DNA of 64,000 nucleotides from Apostichopus japonicus (taxonomy: Eukaryota > Echinodermata > Holothuroidea > Aspidochirotida > Stichopodidae). Under the pieces are notes generated by a model. It saw only the letters and a program-made list of their open reading frames with translations. It did not search any database and was not told the origin of the DNA. Made by a program: the position numbers and the translations under genes. Position 1 is the first letter of the stretch; the number at the start of each line of letters is the position of its first letter. Of the stretch, positions 24,981 to 40,205 are shown piece by piece. The stretch is taken from positions 8,094,001-8,158,000 of the forward strand of contig NC_092576.1 of assembly GCF_037975245.1 (NCBI RefSeq), given 5' to 3'.

Positions 24981-25030
24981 GACAGGGTTATAAACCACAA
25001 AAAAAAAAAAAATAACAAATATAAATATAC

Positions 25031-25073
<43 letters not shown>

Positions 25074-25195
25074 CGAGGGCCCATTGTAGCCTAACGCTAG
25101 TCACTGCTAGTGAGGAACCTAATGTTATAATATAGAAAGTATTTGAAATGGCCTACGTGGCAAATCAATATTTGAGAAATTAGGTCGGGTTACCG

Positions 25196-27230
<2,035 letters not shown>

Positions 27231-27367
27231 ATAAGCGTAACGTAGAATAACATATTTATATATTATAAAACGAAAATCCTCGTTTATCCAAAAAGAATGT
27301 ATTATTAGAGAAAGCCAAAAAATAAGATTTGACTCATAATTGAAAAATAAGGAGTAAGTTTTAGAAA

Positions 27368-27412
27368 ATATATTGGAGTTTTCGGTCCCCCTGGAACCTT
27401 CGTCCTCAATAC
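27368..27412 (-). ncRNA. Hammerhead-like motif in a Penelope terminal sequence
   Basis: The - strand reads GGACGAAGGTTCCAGGGGGACC followed by GAAAACTCCAATATATTTTC. The stem II arms GGTTC(C) and GGGACC, the GACGA half of the core and an intact GAAA are visible, but the first bases of the CUGANGA core are altered. It lies just downstream, on the same strand, of a Penelope GIY-YIG remnant (about 27560-27880). That is the expected position in a terminal repeat of such an element. Confidence 0.5.
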
Positions 27413-27559
27413 TTGGCAGTCGAATGAAGAGTACAAATTGTAAAACAGTGAAAGTATGACGCTAGATAAGTTTAAGTTGCATTGATGGAATAAGAACCAA
27501 ATAAACTATGACTATACTGGTAGCGGATTAAAGAACAAATAACGGATTACATATGTTTT

Positions 27560-27880
27560 TAGAACTGATAGATGTTAAAGGGTCCCAAGTCTTTGGTGTG
27601 GCCGTTGATGTGAGACATAATTCAAAAGATCAAATCAATTTCTTTACGTTTACGTTCAGTAGCGGAATTCAAGTTCGGTGCAATTAAAATACATTTTAGG
27701 TGTTTGAGAGAATTACAATGAAGATTGAAATGTTCGGAACGGGGAATCCTGCAAATTATCACGAATAGATTTTTTGGGGGTTATTAAAACGTAAGCAGAA
27801 CCGGGAGCCTGTTTCACCTGCATTATTGCCCTCTTTGCAAAGTACACAATAGAAAATGTAAATAACAGTATATGAGAGGG
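27560..27880 (-). pseudogene. Penelope-like element, GIY-YIG endonuclease remnant
   Basis: The - strand reads VLCKEGNNAGETGSRFCLRF, shifts frame into KKSIRDNLQDSPF, and shifts again through text like HCNSLKHLKCI and ATERKRKEIDLI. The order GETG.R...RF...K.SI, H.N....L...I, and R..E...I is that of the C-terminal GIY-YIG part of Penelope-like elements. Frameshifts show it is dead. No RT part is recognisable upstream of it on that strand. Confidence 0.6.
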
Positions 27881-28117
27881 AAGGGGGTCTTATACTATAG
27901 TCAACATTGGGAATGTTGACGTCGGTGCCTGGGGTAATATGGGGGCATATTTGGCATAGAGGTTTACCGCAACGGAAATTGCCTGCGGAGGTGGAAACTG
28001 AGTAAGGGAGTCCATGAAGGAAGTAAGTAGAAATCTAAGATTGGGGGGTTGACGAAATGCTAGCATGGGGGAATCGTTTAATATACCCCCCATGATAGTA
28101 TTTCGTCAAGCTACAAG

Positions 28118-28305
28118 GAGGAAATACATCAGGAACGTAAACATTGCCTTGCTTATAGCGAACCGACTGATTGACAGTTTTGAGATAAGCGTAACTGTTA
28201 GTCGCTCGCAATCACATTCTCTTTATCAAACAGAAGGAAAGTCCAAGTTTTAATGCATTTGGTGCTTTCACTCATTTCTTACAGGTTAACTTTCTTCAAG
28301 GGTCC
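28118..28305 (+). promoter_or_regulatory. Conserved 5' flank of receptor gene 2
   Basis: Homologous to the flanks of genes 1, 3 and 5, with CTCATTTCTTACAG shortly before the start. The possible upstream donor seen in gene 1 is changed here to AAGGAAAGT. Confidence 0.4.
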
Positions 28306-31300
28306 ATGATGCAGGTCTTAGATCATCTATTGATGATCGTCACTCTGTGCATTCTACACGGTAGGACAAATAGTCAAGTTCTTCGTTTTTGAATAATAAC
28401 AGTTTATTTCACCTCGATCTAGTAGAGTTCAACAGGTTTCACCTGCATTACAAGTCTTGGGGTACATGTCTTATCTGCCTTAAATCTTGCAGTTGATTTT
28501 AACCCATGATTTTTGTTTCGTAATAATTTCGGTTAAGGCAAGTATGTATTATTGCAATGTTGGTTTTACACTTTATTGGTTGAAGGTAAACAAATATTTT
28601 GTGCGTCAACTTTTGCAACAAATCGAATTTTGTATGCATCAATACAATCTGTTTGTCAGATAATAGATGAGCCGTTTAAATTTCATTAAAGTTTAAGTTT
28701 AGATCGGTTAAAGACATGACCGGCAATTAACTAATTAAATATTGGGAATTTCAATGCATACCTCTTTCAGTTCCTCTTTGTTTATTACATGTTGAAATGT
28801 AGGTTTACTTAAGAAGGAACAACATGTCGTTGTTTTAATAGAGAGAATAATAATTGATATTTTTATAACATATTTATCTTGGTGAGAAATATAGCACTCT
28901 TTTCTATTTTAATTTAATACTAAACACAACCGTTTTAGGTATTAAAGGTGTTTTGACAGACTGTACAAGTCACCAAAATGCACGAATCGGCAGTAGCTGG
29001 AAAATTGACTGCAGGCTACAAGAAAATTGGAGCGAAGTTAAATATTACCGCGATAACCCGGTCGAAGAAAATTTACTAATCATGTCCAATCAAGGTATGC
29101 GTTCATTAAGTCTGTTAATTCTCGAATATGAGTCAGTTATCCCATGAGTATTTACTTTGAATACACACTTCTATAGTACCTATACATGATTAGTTACATT
29201 TTTCCTTTTGGAATTTAGCTTTCTTCCTCTTTCTATGCATAGATTGCATCATAATGATGATGTTCATAGTTTATAGCGAATAATACATGTTCATTAAACT
29301 TTAAAACTACTTCAAGTGTTTAACTTAGATATTCCAAATAATAATTTATATCCCTTTGTATGGTTGACACATGTTAGAACATGAAATATACGTAAATGAG
29401 GCAATTTCATGATTGAAATATATAAAACTAGGCAGGCAGTTTTGTCTAATGAGTGATTTACATAGTTTGCCTTACACGACATATCTCATAGTTCATGTAC
29501 AGTCAACGCAGCGAGAACAATGTCTCAACCCGTGACTGTACAATACTTGTTCTGTAAACCGGAAACGGATGTTTACAATAATGGCAAGCCGCATCAGAAC
29601 ATCCGTTTTCCAAAGCCAAACAGTAGTCCAAGCATAAACATAAGCAACATAACATCCCTTACTGAAAATCCATATAAGCGCATACATTAATGCCATATAT
29701 GAGCCATTTAAGGTCCAGATACCAAATCCAGGTTTGGCAAGATTTAATGTAAACTTTATTATCGGCCATATTAAGTTTGATAAAGGTAATATAAAGTATA
29801 TAAAAAAAAACACTTTCTATGGCTTTGTATGAATTCCCTAATATCTTTCACATCAAACTTGATGTAATCCATATATAGACCAGATACATATTCTATATCT
29901 GAATGTTATGTCGATATAAAGTTTACGCTTTATATGTTGCCTATCAAAGCAAGTTGTGCAGTTCATGGGTCTGGTTTACAGTACTACAGTACTGTACATT
30001 ACGATACCGAGATATGTAACCGGATGCATTGGTCATACAGAAACTCTCCTAAATTTACACACCGTGGCTTTTGGCCTACTTATGTTACTGTTAGTACTAC
30101 AGTGTGTCGTGGCCTAAGGTCATTTCAAGTCTCACGTTTAGCTTTCAAAACTGCCCTGAACCTTCTTTGGCAGAGCACCAGACTATTGACCACATAATAT
30201 GTTTCTTTAATGATTTTGAGGAAGTAGATAGGTCTGGGTGATCGCTGGGATGTTTTATGTGAGGCCATTTTCCGTGTAAAATTGAACATAATTTGGGATA
30301 GAAGGAAGGTTTTTTCGTAAATTCCGCACAATGACTTTATGGCTCCACTCTTGTGGAAAATGTTTTTGACATGCTTCAGCTATTCAATTAACAAGCATAA
30401 GTGCTAAATATTACCTATTCGTTGGGATCTCTGTTTTTGTTGTTGAAATTTTGAGTCTTTTGTTATATATATTAAACAACTTTGGACTGGAAGGCAGGAT
30501 ATGACAGTCTGAACTGTGCTGGCTGGAGAATCATTAACTTCTTTGACATTTTTTCTTTGTGTTTGGTGTGAAATATGCTACGTCATCTCATTTCTACACC
30601 ACTTTCAAGATAACGAGCGTAGATTTGGCTGTGGGCACGACATGGGTACCCTGGATATTGATGAAGATGGTGCAATGGTTATCAACAATGTGACAATAGA
30701 TCATATCTCATTGTATACGTTGATATACACAGACATAGACGGACATAATTATCATCATGAATTTATAATTATAGGTAATATTACCATTTAACTAAAGAGA
30801 ACATTTTATCGTTACATGTTAATCTTAGATTGAGAAATAAATATATTTTATCTTGAAACCTTACTTCACGGTTAGGTACAGCAGCGAACCAATCATAAAT
30901 GACCTTTGGAGAATCATAAAGAATGAAATGTAATCAAAATATACTAAGAAATTGTAAATACGAATTGGTATTTACTGATTTACAAGTAAAATACTTCCTT
31001 GAACTTAGTGATGAAAAGTTGTATGATTGCATAAGAATATAATTGGGAATAACAGAGCATTACATGTGATCTCACTGACTCGCTCCAATCATGTTACAGC
31101 TTCCTCATTGTTTATTGTTATCTCACACAGATTGTCCTGTTACTGTTTACGCCCATCGTGGATCCGACGCACTCATAAACTGTTACTTCCCTCAGTCTAA
31201 CAGGATTTTTTGGTACGATTCAACGTCACGCAATGCTCGACCAATCATAAGTCTTGAAGGAGGCCGGAAGGCGGGGTCAGGAGTCTCTTCTGGGAAATAT

Positions 31301-34270
31301 GATATTACCAATAACGGCGGTCTGTTGATAAGGAATACTACTTTCAGCGACGAAAAAACATACCGTGCTATACTTATTGTATCCAATATACATACATTAA
31401 CAACAGATCAGAAAGTCATTATTTATGGTGAGTCAGTATTGTATATGAATTGATAAGAATTTCCCTTGCTTTAAACTGCGATTATTTTAACATGCCTTTG
31501 ACATCTCCGTCCTGAAACAATATCTACTAGTCTCAATAACATAATGTTGGTATATAGCAGGATCGTATACAACGACAAACTGAAGCGAATACAGTTTCAA
31601 TATGAATTCGAACAAGATTCTGCCATAATCGAAACGTTAGGTACTCTTACTTGTTTTCTTAATCTGGTTTTCTACAGCAAACGTCGACACAGCGGTATTT
31701 TCAGTAGATGTTTGTGAGGGAAGCAACTTCTGTTTGGTGCATCTGCAAGATCCGGCACTTCTTACATGTCGGGAAACAAATACAGGACCTCATACGTTAC
31801 TGAGCTGGACAAGGAATACATCGAACGAAACACGATTAGTAAATACGTCAAAGTACTTTGATGGAAACATGTACGAGGCAATCGTAACAACGAATGTAAG
31901 TCTTATCTCGACAAACCGATTGAATGTTTACATCTGTAACTCTCTGATAGATATTCCAGCTAAGCCATTGAGACAAATTGTTGTAATGGTCGAAGATGAG
32001 AGCAAAGGCCCCATCAATACTCTGTTGAAACCGACATATTATAGGGAATACGATGACGTCAGATTAGTCTGCACCAATGAGAAGCCTTTATTCATATTGT
32101 GGAAAAGAAACCACGAAACTATTGGATACTATCACGAAGGCAAATCGGATGTATTTAAACCTGGCTACGAGCTTGATAAGGATGGATCGTTGCTCATTAA
32201 CAAATTCTCATATACACACGAAGGTGAATATGTTTGTATCTACAACAATGGTCAAATCGAGGACGTAAAGCAACATAATATCAAGACCGTTGGTGAGTAC
32301 TTTTATTCTTTCAAAGTCACTCAATGTTTAGTATCATATGTACATCTTGCGTTCTACTGACTATAAACATATACCTTTTGTTTCATTTATCTTTCTTAAT
32401 TGTCCCTTTTTTTTCGTACGTCATTCTGGTCTCATCTTAGTTTAAGAGTGGCAAATATTGACAGGCTCAGCAACAACATAAACTTTAAATCAATCTCTTC
32501 GTTGATGTGGTACACCATCATAAGTAAACGTTCAATTAATGTGCAATGAGATGTTAAGTTTTCCAAGTCACAGATAAACACTTTTCATTAAAAAAAACTA
32601 GCATCAAAGTATCTAATTAGTACAGTATCATAGTATTAGTAAAGCTAGATTCATGATGACTTCAATTCTCCAGATATGGAGGAACATTGTCCTTTCAGGA
32701 ATGAACCTTTATCTTATATCATGCTAATCAATCGGTAGGTAGAACTCTTGGAATTAATATTGCAATATTTGTCTTACACGTAGTAATATTCCGAAAAAGT
32801 AAAGAACTGTCATTGAAAGAGGTAAGCAAGTAAAGGAGTATATCGTTATAATTTTCTCCTCTCATTTTATTTTTTCATCAGTTACGCCAACCAGTCCTTC
32901 ACCTTCTATCGTTGGGTGTTCAGAACCATCGGATTGCACATTTAATGTAACAAGCAATGGATATCTGACGTGTTACATAGAGGGCGTTCTTCCAATCGTG
33001 CACCCGAAATGGATTCACGAGGAACACATGTTTTCCACAATTACTTTCAGCCAACCACAGCTAATAGTGAGAAATGTTGGGTCTGTCTTTAACATATACT
33101 TAACTAGTTACTACGAAATAACGACTAACCAGGATTATGAAATTGACACAGATGAAGACTGGCAGGCTTACGGTATTACAGCTTCCTGCTCTGTGAACTA
33201 CGAGATTCTTGGACAACACAAGGCAGACGTTACGTTGCATCTACAGAAACGTTCTTCAGGTAACTTAATACAACGTATAAGCGTAGGAGGTTATGTTGAT
33301 GAGGAGATAGACTATTAGTGTATCATGATAAAGGAGCTTAAATTGAAAAAAATTGTCCAATTGGAGCTTGTTGAAACAAATTTTTCTCGTTGTGATCTTC
33401 AAGTAAAAATACATGGAAGAAAGAGGACTTCCTTTTCAGCAGTTGGGTTAAAAGTGGGGCGAAGGTAGGGGGGGGGGGGAGCGGGAAATTGAAATGACAT
33501 TAAAAGAAAAGCAAATTTCCCAACCCATCCCGATTTATGTGTTAAATATGCTTGTGATGAATTAACCCACATCACATATATAAATCGTCCGCTTAAAATT
33601 ATCGCACTGTAAACATATCGAGCTTCATAAACTTGCACTAAGATAATCCAATCCTCAGTAAGGACACCTTGTGGCAAATTCCATTGTGTCTTAAGAAACG
33701 GACAGTTATATATGAAAAGCAAATGGTATAAGGCTTTCTTTTGCATTCGGAATGACTCAAGGAAGTCGGATTAGTATAATTCTCAGCTTAGTTTTAATTT
33801 CCAGCTACTAAGCGTGTAAATCGTATTCGTCATACCAAATATTTATCTTTTCAATTTGTTTCTTGCAGCACTAGCAGAGGATAGGATAAGAAAAACGTTT
33901 GGAGGTAAGATTAAGCATGATGATAATTTTGGTATACTTCATATATTCACATTAAAAATGAAAAATGAAACGTTACTACGATACTTGTTACAGTGTAACT
34001 CAAGTGTTTTCTGCAGGGTAATGTCATATAGGTGAGTACATCTACAAACTGATTGACTGATTGTTTACCTTCATTTTTGGTAAATATAATTATCAGACAA
34101 CAGTTATGCTAGTATTGTTATCATGCACTTCTCGTTTTATTCCAGCAAATATTAACTGGCTGTTCGTCATCACAGTCAGTGTATTGTCTGTGATCATTAT
34201 TATTTTTGGCTTCGCAAGATGGCGAAATGGCAGAGCAGGAAGAGACCTGCGTCAAGAAGAAGACATCTGA
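28306..34270 (+). CDS. IgSF receptor gene 2: five Ig-like domains, intact ectodomain, shortened tail
   Basis: Exons: 28306-28360, 28939-29094, 30610-30774, 31131-31427, 31678-32292, 32882-33259, 33869-33904 and 34146-34270. All junctions are phase 1 and the total is 609 codons including the stop. Signal peptide MMQVLDHLLMIVTLCILH. D1-D5 follow in the same order as in gene 1. Ectodomain cysteines match gene 1 except for one extra Cys in D1 (RRFGCGHDMG). The membrane segment is INWLFVITVSVLSVIIIIFG. The tail ends GRDLRQEEDI: relative to genes 1, 3 and 5 a 2-base deletion after GCAGGAA shifts the frame and stops about 20 residues early, so no tail Tyr remains. It also lacks the GGGCTCTTATCGGGCGGGCCC insert found in intron 5 of genes 1, 3 and 5. 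Probably expressed at the cell surface; ligand unknown. Confidence 0.85.
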
Positions 34271-34799
34271 TGCCGGGAATAATGATAACATCCACGGTGT
34301 AGACAACCCAGCCTTGACAATATAAAAGGAGCTATACAATGTTGTTGAATAGTTACTGGGTTAAAGATTCAAAGTTTATCGTATACTATATATAGACAAA
34401 ACTCCTTAAAACAATAACAAGCGGCTAATAAGTAAATATCCTACGGTGTTAGCCAACTTCCTCTATAGATATAATGACTTACGATAAGAACCAAATTTTG
34501 GAGTGACCCTGAGTGATCATAACGCAATGACATATCCATATTTGTATTACTATTTTGAAGTTTATTTGGAGTTTTGGTTGGCAAGGGGGGGTGGGGGTTG
34601 CAGGAATTCATTCGAATTTCAAAAATCAAATATTTTGTTTTGTAGACAATGGATAATTAAAATCTTAGTGTGAAAATTCGACAGCCTGAGATTTAAGAAT
34701 AGAAAGGCATGGGTACATTTGCCATTGTTGGTAACATGAATTTGGTGGTAACATACATGGACCACGCATAAAATATTTTAACTTGCTCGTATTGAGGCT

Positions 34800-34870
34800 C
34801 CTTTGGAAAGCAATGCTTTTGCACTTAGCAGGACTAACCTCATGACAATAATAATAATAATAATAAATAA
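34800..34870 (+). mobile_element. Short retroposon tail with (AAT)n end
   Basis: GCTCGTATTGAGGCTCCTTT... ending in (AAT)n is inserted after TAACTT, which recurs after it. Genes 1 and 5 lack it at this place, whereas gene 3 shares it (50970-51018). It is probably the 3' end of a LINE or SINE and is a useful marker of ancestry. Confidence 0.5.
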
Positions 34871-35009
34871 CTTTGAATTGATTTTTAGTAGTTTAGCAGT
34901 TAGTAAGAAGTACGGTTGTGGTACCTTTTTATGAAGTCAATATGTTTTGTAATTATATTAATGTGTTTGTATAAATCTTGTAATATAAGTTATGTAATAA
35001 CTTGAGTAC

Positions 35010-35890
35010 ATATTTGGTTCTCCCATGCAAACCCTCCCGATTATTTTATTCGTAACTTTAATACGATTATTTTTAAGTTTATTTGAGGAAACAAGCAGGA
35101 AAATTAACCGTCGTATTAGTTGTGGGGGTTTAAACGTTATTCACTTGGATTCCTTATTGCAGGTTTAAAAGGTACTTGGATCCTTTGTTATACCAACGAT
35201 GGGCCTGGTTACTTGAGATTGTTTGTTGATAGTTCACTCGCCCGTTTTGGTAAAAGATTTCCATTTTAATGTTCTTGCAATTATGCAGAAATTCATTATA
35301 TACAAAACGTCATTGTTGCGGACGTTGTTCGCTCCTGGCACATTGCTTCTTTTAAGGTCCCGGCCAAAGAGTTCAGAAACCAAATTATTTGGAAAAACTT
35401 CTATATCAACAATGATTTTATTGTTGTTATCGCTTTATGTTCGAGAAGGTGGTTATTAATGTAAAATATGTTCTGATTCGTGATAGGACGGCCATTCCTA
35501 TTGCCACTTTCCTTCGTAAATTTACTTTAAATACGTGTCCATTAACCCTCTACTGGGGTCTTATTTCGGCCATTCCAGCCGGCTGGACGGTACCGTCTCC
35601 TCCTTCCACTGCTGCATAAAGTGCATGGAACTCCCTAAAAACTAATGGAGGGGGGTTTCTATATTTGTTTACAATACTTTTATATTTCAAATTTTGGGAG
35701 CAATCCAAAAGCAAAACCGCCAGTCCATTTTCTAGAAAGATTTTCGTTGGTTACAAAAGACTTATAAAGCCTCTTTTCAATTTCTTGATTTTTCAAGAAA
35801 AATATTATTTATTCCAATGTAAGCAAACTAATATGATACCGACTATTGATGAGTTCTTTTATGAACTAAAATTCAAAGAAACGTAACAGT
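35010..35890 (+). mobile_element. L1-like LINE C-terminal tail (second copy)
   Basis: Same fragment as at 19590-20490, with more frameshifts: RRISCGGLNVIH, WILCYTNDGPGYLRLFVDSS. It was carried along with the duplicated receptor unit and is not an independent insertion. Confidence 0.6.
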
Positions 35891-36120
35891 ATGCGTTCTT
35901 CTAGTATGGGAAGCTGCACAAGTCTTTACTTTTATAATTGTTAATATTTTTTTTTTGCTACAGTATCTGCTGTTGTTCAGTATTCCATGGCAATTGAAAT
36001 TAGAACGTGTGTATATTTGTTTTGTTATCTCTGTTTAAGCTCATTAATGCATGAATATATGGTTACCGTTTGTACAAATTATGAATTGGTCAATAAAATA
36101 GGTTACATAAAAACTGAAGT

Positions 36121-36220
36121 ACATATATTTATATGAATATATATATACATATATTTATATACATAAACATATATATATATACATATATTTATATATAAAC
36201 ATATATATATATATATAAAC

Positions 36221-36251
<31 letters not shown>

Positions 36252-36288
36252 AATATATATATATACATATACATATATATATATATAC

Positions 36289-36368
<80 letters not shown>

Positions 36369-36388
36369 TTATATATATATTTATATAT
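36121..36388. repeat. (TA)n-rich microsatellite
   Basis: TA repeats mixed with ACATA and TTATA interruptions. It precedes the Penelope-like element. Confidence 0.95.
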
Positions 36389-36478
36389 TTCGAGTTGGTT
36401 AGCATCATGTTTGATCTCTAGAGTAAGGCAAATATGTCACCAAAACAGAACTAGTATTGTTCGATACAAACGCCGGAA
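36389..36478 (+). repeat. Inverted partial copy of the 371-base repeat unit
   Basis: TCGAGTTGGTTAGCATCATG... through GTATTGTTCGATACAAACGCC is the reverse complement of part of the unit tandemly repeated at 39965-41110 (without the tRNA-like part). It abuts the Penelope-like element directly. Confidence 0.75.
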
Positions 36479-36479
36479 A

Positions 36480-37920
36480 ATTGGGGAAATAAACAATCTT
36501 CCCCAATCTACTCGTTATACACAAATATCCCTAACGAAGATGGCATTTCTGCCTGCACAAGAGCATTCAAACCGAACGTGCAAAACCCCCACTGAAGAAA
36601 GAATTGGCCGAATTGATGCAACTAATCTTGACCAGCAATAATCTGGTATTTGGCAACAGACACTACCTTCAAATTCATGGCACCGCAATGGGTACCAAAA
36701 TGGCACCGTTTTTTGCCAACATCTGTATGGGAAACCTCTGGAAAGAATTTCTATCTCGACAAAACTTGAAACCACATACGTGGTTACGTTGCATTGTCAA
36801 TATCTTCATGATATGGACCCATGCATGGCGAGGCAAATCTAAAAACTATTCATTGATTACATAAACTCGTTTTATCACACAATCAAATTTACTGCAGCTT
36901 TGGACATGACTTTCCCTTCCTGGACACCACTGTGACCCTTCAAAATGGTTCACTCAAAACAGACTTATCCAATAAACCCACGAACAAGGCACAACTACCT
37001 TTTACCAAGCAGTTGCCATCCAAGTCATTGTACCAGAAATATTCCTTACAAACAAGCGTTGCGCATTCGACGCATTTGCTCCCCTGAAGTCGATTTAGAT
37101 TCCTGCACTAAAGAACTGTCACAGCACCTCCTAAACAGACAATATTTTCGGGGTACTATTGAAAATGCCATCAAAAAGGCCAAAAGCAAACCCAGTACCG
37201 AAACATTGACGTACAAAACTCGTCAAACCAGTTCCAAAAGGGTACCATTGGTTCCTGAATTCCACCCTGGTCTACCACCACTGGCTAATATAATTCAGAA
37301 AAATGTTCACCTACTTCAAAGCACTGAACGCCTGAAATCAGTTTTCTCAGAACTACCTGTCATCGCATTTAAAAGACCCAGTAACCTACGGGACATTTTA
37401 GTTCGGGCATCCTTTCAGGATGACACCCCATTAGGGGAAAATAAAACAGAAACTACAGGATCATCGCCCTGTACAAAAAAAAAAAAATGCAAAGTGTGCT
37501 TACTTGTCGATTCGACTGGGGCCTTTCATAGCAACCAAACCAAACGCAAGTTCCAAATTCGGCGAAAATAAACTGCCAATCCAAAAATGTAATTTACCTC
37601 ATCTACTCCCACATTGGAGAGACATAAAACACTCTAAGAATGAGCATGACACAACATAGATCGGCGATCAAAACCAAAAAGATCAACCAACCTGTTGCAA
37701 ATCACTTCAATCTCCAAAATCATTCAAGTGAGAATTTGCGTATTATTGTCATTGACCAAAACGATTCTTGGACAGATAAATCTAGGAAAGGAAAAGAAAA
37801 ATTCTGGGAACTAAACCTAAAGACCACGGCACCATTCGGTTTAAACATCAGAAGAGATTTTCCGTCCCAGTTAAACCAAAACAATTCCTTTGAAATTACG
37901 ACGGAATCGGATTAAAATAA
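36480..37920 (+). pseudogene. Penelope-like retroelement (RT plus GIY-YIG), inactivated
   Basis: RT part: [17 protein letters not shown], then [40 protein letters not shown] and WLRCIVNIFMIWTH. In this family the last motif normally contains YIDD; here it reads CIVN, so catalytic Asp residues are lost. A frame change leads to HNYLLPSSCHPSHCTRNIPY, QALRIRRICS and IENAIKKAKSK, then LRDILVRASF and KKCKVCLLVDSTGAF. The endonuclease part is INCQSKNVIYLIYSHIGET with an internal deletion, a stop, then MTQHRSAIKTKK, VANHFNLQNHS and KFWELNLKTTAPFGLN. The order is that of Penelope-like elements. Several frameshifts and stops make it dead. Confidence 0.85.
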
Positions 37921-38199
37921 TCCGATTTTCCAAAATTTCTGCTAAATCTAGCAGAAATCAGTAAGTCGCTTTGACTTCACAACCATGCCGACGTGTGTGT
38001 GTGTGTGTGTTTTGGTATCTACTCAACATAGACGAGTTATCAAATCAATAACCGTTACATATAACGTTCGTTTGTGTTTAAGTTCTGTTGCAAAATATCA
38101 CCAATTTCGTTTTTTTTTCGGAGTTTTTTTGGAGACGCTTAGCAGTGCCGCGAACCTCACTTTAACTACCAGGGCTCAAAGTCGTGAATACTGCACATT

Positions 38200-39306
38200 T
38201 TCCTCGGTTAGACGGTATAAATATATTTTCCTCCATGGGTTTATCTAACTACATTGATTTCTTGTAACAGCCTACAGCCATTGTCCAACCTACTGACAAT
38301 ATGTACACTCTTTAGTTTACATGCAGCCGAAACTTTTCTAATTCCTACTGGTTGTTACATTAGTATCAATTGTTGCTTTAAATATTCTATGATAATGCTT
38401 AGAAAGTATATTATTATACTCTAAGTTGTCTCTGTCACTCCCTTTAAAGTTAGTAGAATCATGTCCCCCCCTGTTAGTAAACATAAAAATCAAGATAAAC
38501 AAATTGAAGGCCATATGCTAGGTAAGGACCAACTTCTTATTTCAGTTAATCTGAAATCAAGTGTATCAATTAATGAGTTTTCACCAAATTAAACCTCACA
38601 TCAATTATAGTCCCATATCGAAACAATTAGATCGTTAAAGTTGAACGACGCAATAAAATAAATCTTATCTGAACGTTCAACTATAGTCTTGGTAACCTTT
38701 TCAACACAATGACGAAATACACTCATGGGTTACATCAACACTATGGGTTACATTAACACTAAGAGTCTACACCCATAGCGGAAGTTTATACAACCACTTG
38801 GGCAGAATTAGGCTTTCAACTTTCGATAGGTGTTTATTATTAAGTGTTGTGTATATTTTAATAGTAATAACCTAGCTGCATATTACAACATGGGCCGAAA
38901 TAGGCGGAAGAGAAAGAGGACATGAATTTCCGATAGGTGTTTATCATTAATATATGTGTCCATTATATGATAATGGCAATAATAATGATGAGCAAGGTAA
39001 GATGATATATTGTGAAATATACTGCATTTTGCTGAACGTCGCGAACACTGAACATTTGTCTCGGTTAATAATAATTTAGTTTTAATAATTTTTTTTCAAC
39101 CCACATGGACTGAAAAACCACTGAGAACATGAACTTTCTTCTTTAATCTGCATGCTTCTATTCCAAACCGACCAACATAATATTTCTTACGCATTGGACC
39201 AGAGTAAGTACGACTCTATCAAGTAAGTAGACGTAATATGATGTTCTACGAGTAAGATTTATCAAAAGGATTATTACTTTCAAATCATGTTATAATTTAT
39301 ATTAGT

Positions 39307-39320
<14 letters not shown>
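38200..39320. repeat. Intergenic block duplicated upstream of receptor genes
   Basis: Paralogue of 23026-24115, sharing TATTCTATGATAATGCTTAG and AGTAAGTAGACGTA. Noncoding. Confidence 0.7.
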
Positions 39321-39382
<62 letters not shown>

Positions 39383-39436
39383 CATATATATATATATATA
39401 TATTTATATAGTATTATTATATTTTTATACACACCA

Positions 39437-39515
<79 letters not shown>
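39310..39515. repeat. (TA)n and (CA)n tracts
   Basis: TA tracts at about 39310-39412 and 39460-39513, with a CACACA run near 39430-39460. Confidence 0.95.
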
Positions 39516-39520
<5 letters not shown>

Positions 39521-39623
39521 AAATATATGATATAATATGTATTATATGTAAACAATATATAAACATATGTATTTCATATAGAAAATCCATTCTTACACTC
39601 ATCTAGCGTCTGTTTTTCATTAT

Positions 39624-39666
39624 ACTGTTGAGAAGGTCCTAGGGAATCAGCAATTACAAAATATTT
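39624..39666 (+). ncRNA. Third, highly degenerate hammerhead-like Penelope end
   Basis: Paralogous to 24415-24465: ACTGTTGAGAAGGTCCTAGG, then AAAATATTTTCTAAA. The core bases are largely lost. It is a remnant only, co-duplicated with the upstream block. Confidence 0.35.
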
Positions 39667-39762
39667 TCTAAAAAAAACCTCCTTATATTTTAATTATGAG
39701 TTCTATCTTATTTCTCTGCTCTTGACTAATAATATTTTCCTTGGGAGTATACGTGACTTGTC

Positions 39763-39897
<135 letters not shown>

Positions 39898-40134
39898 AAG
39901 AAAATCGTAATGAGTTGGAAAATCAAGAACAGTGAAAAAACTTGATTGTATGTCCAGAGGTCCATGATGCTAACCAACTCGAAATCATTTGTGATTCCTA
40001 AAGCCGGATCTTCAAAGAGCTACTTTGAACAGACTTTATGTTAGTGCAATGGAGTTCAACGACCAAGGCAAATGAATATTAATAAATGAGAATCGCAATG
40101 ATTTGGAAAACCAAGAAAAGTGAAAAAATTTCCA

Positions 40135-40205
40135 GCCTCCACCGGGATTCGAACCCGGGCCCTCAGCTCTGTACGCGGACACCCTAACCACTAGGCTATG
40201 GACGC
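40135..40205 (-). tRNA. tRNA-like SINE head, copy 1
   Basis: The - strand reads GCGTCCATAGCCTAGTGGTT... to ...GGTTCGAATCCCGGTGGAGGC. The A box (TAGCCTAGTGG) and B box (GGTTCGAATCC) are intact. The acceptor stem pairs 6 of 7 and the T arm is perfect. The anticodon arm has a mismatch and would place ACA as anticodon. It has no proper 3' end or terminator and occurs in a repeat, so it is a tRNA-derived repeat and probably not a functional tRNA. Confidence 0.55.

Noticed and set aside
24635-24998. Leu-rich, apparently membrane-spanning ORFs on the - strand
   Set aside because: They follow the 105-base minisatellite; the hydrophobicity comes from AGTAATAACAACAGCAG repeats read in reverse.
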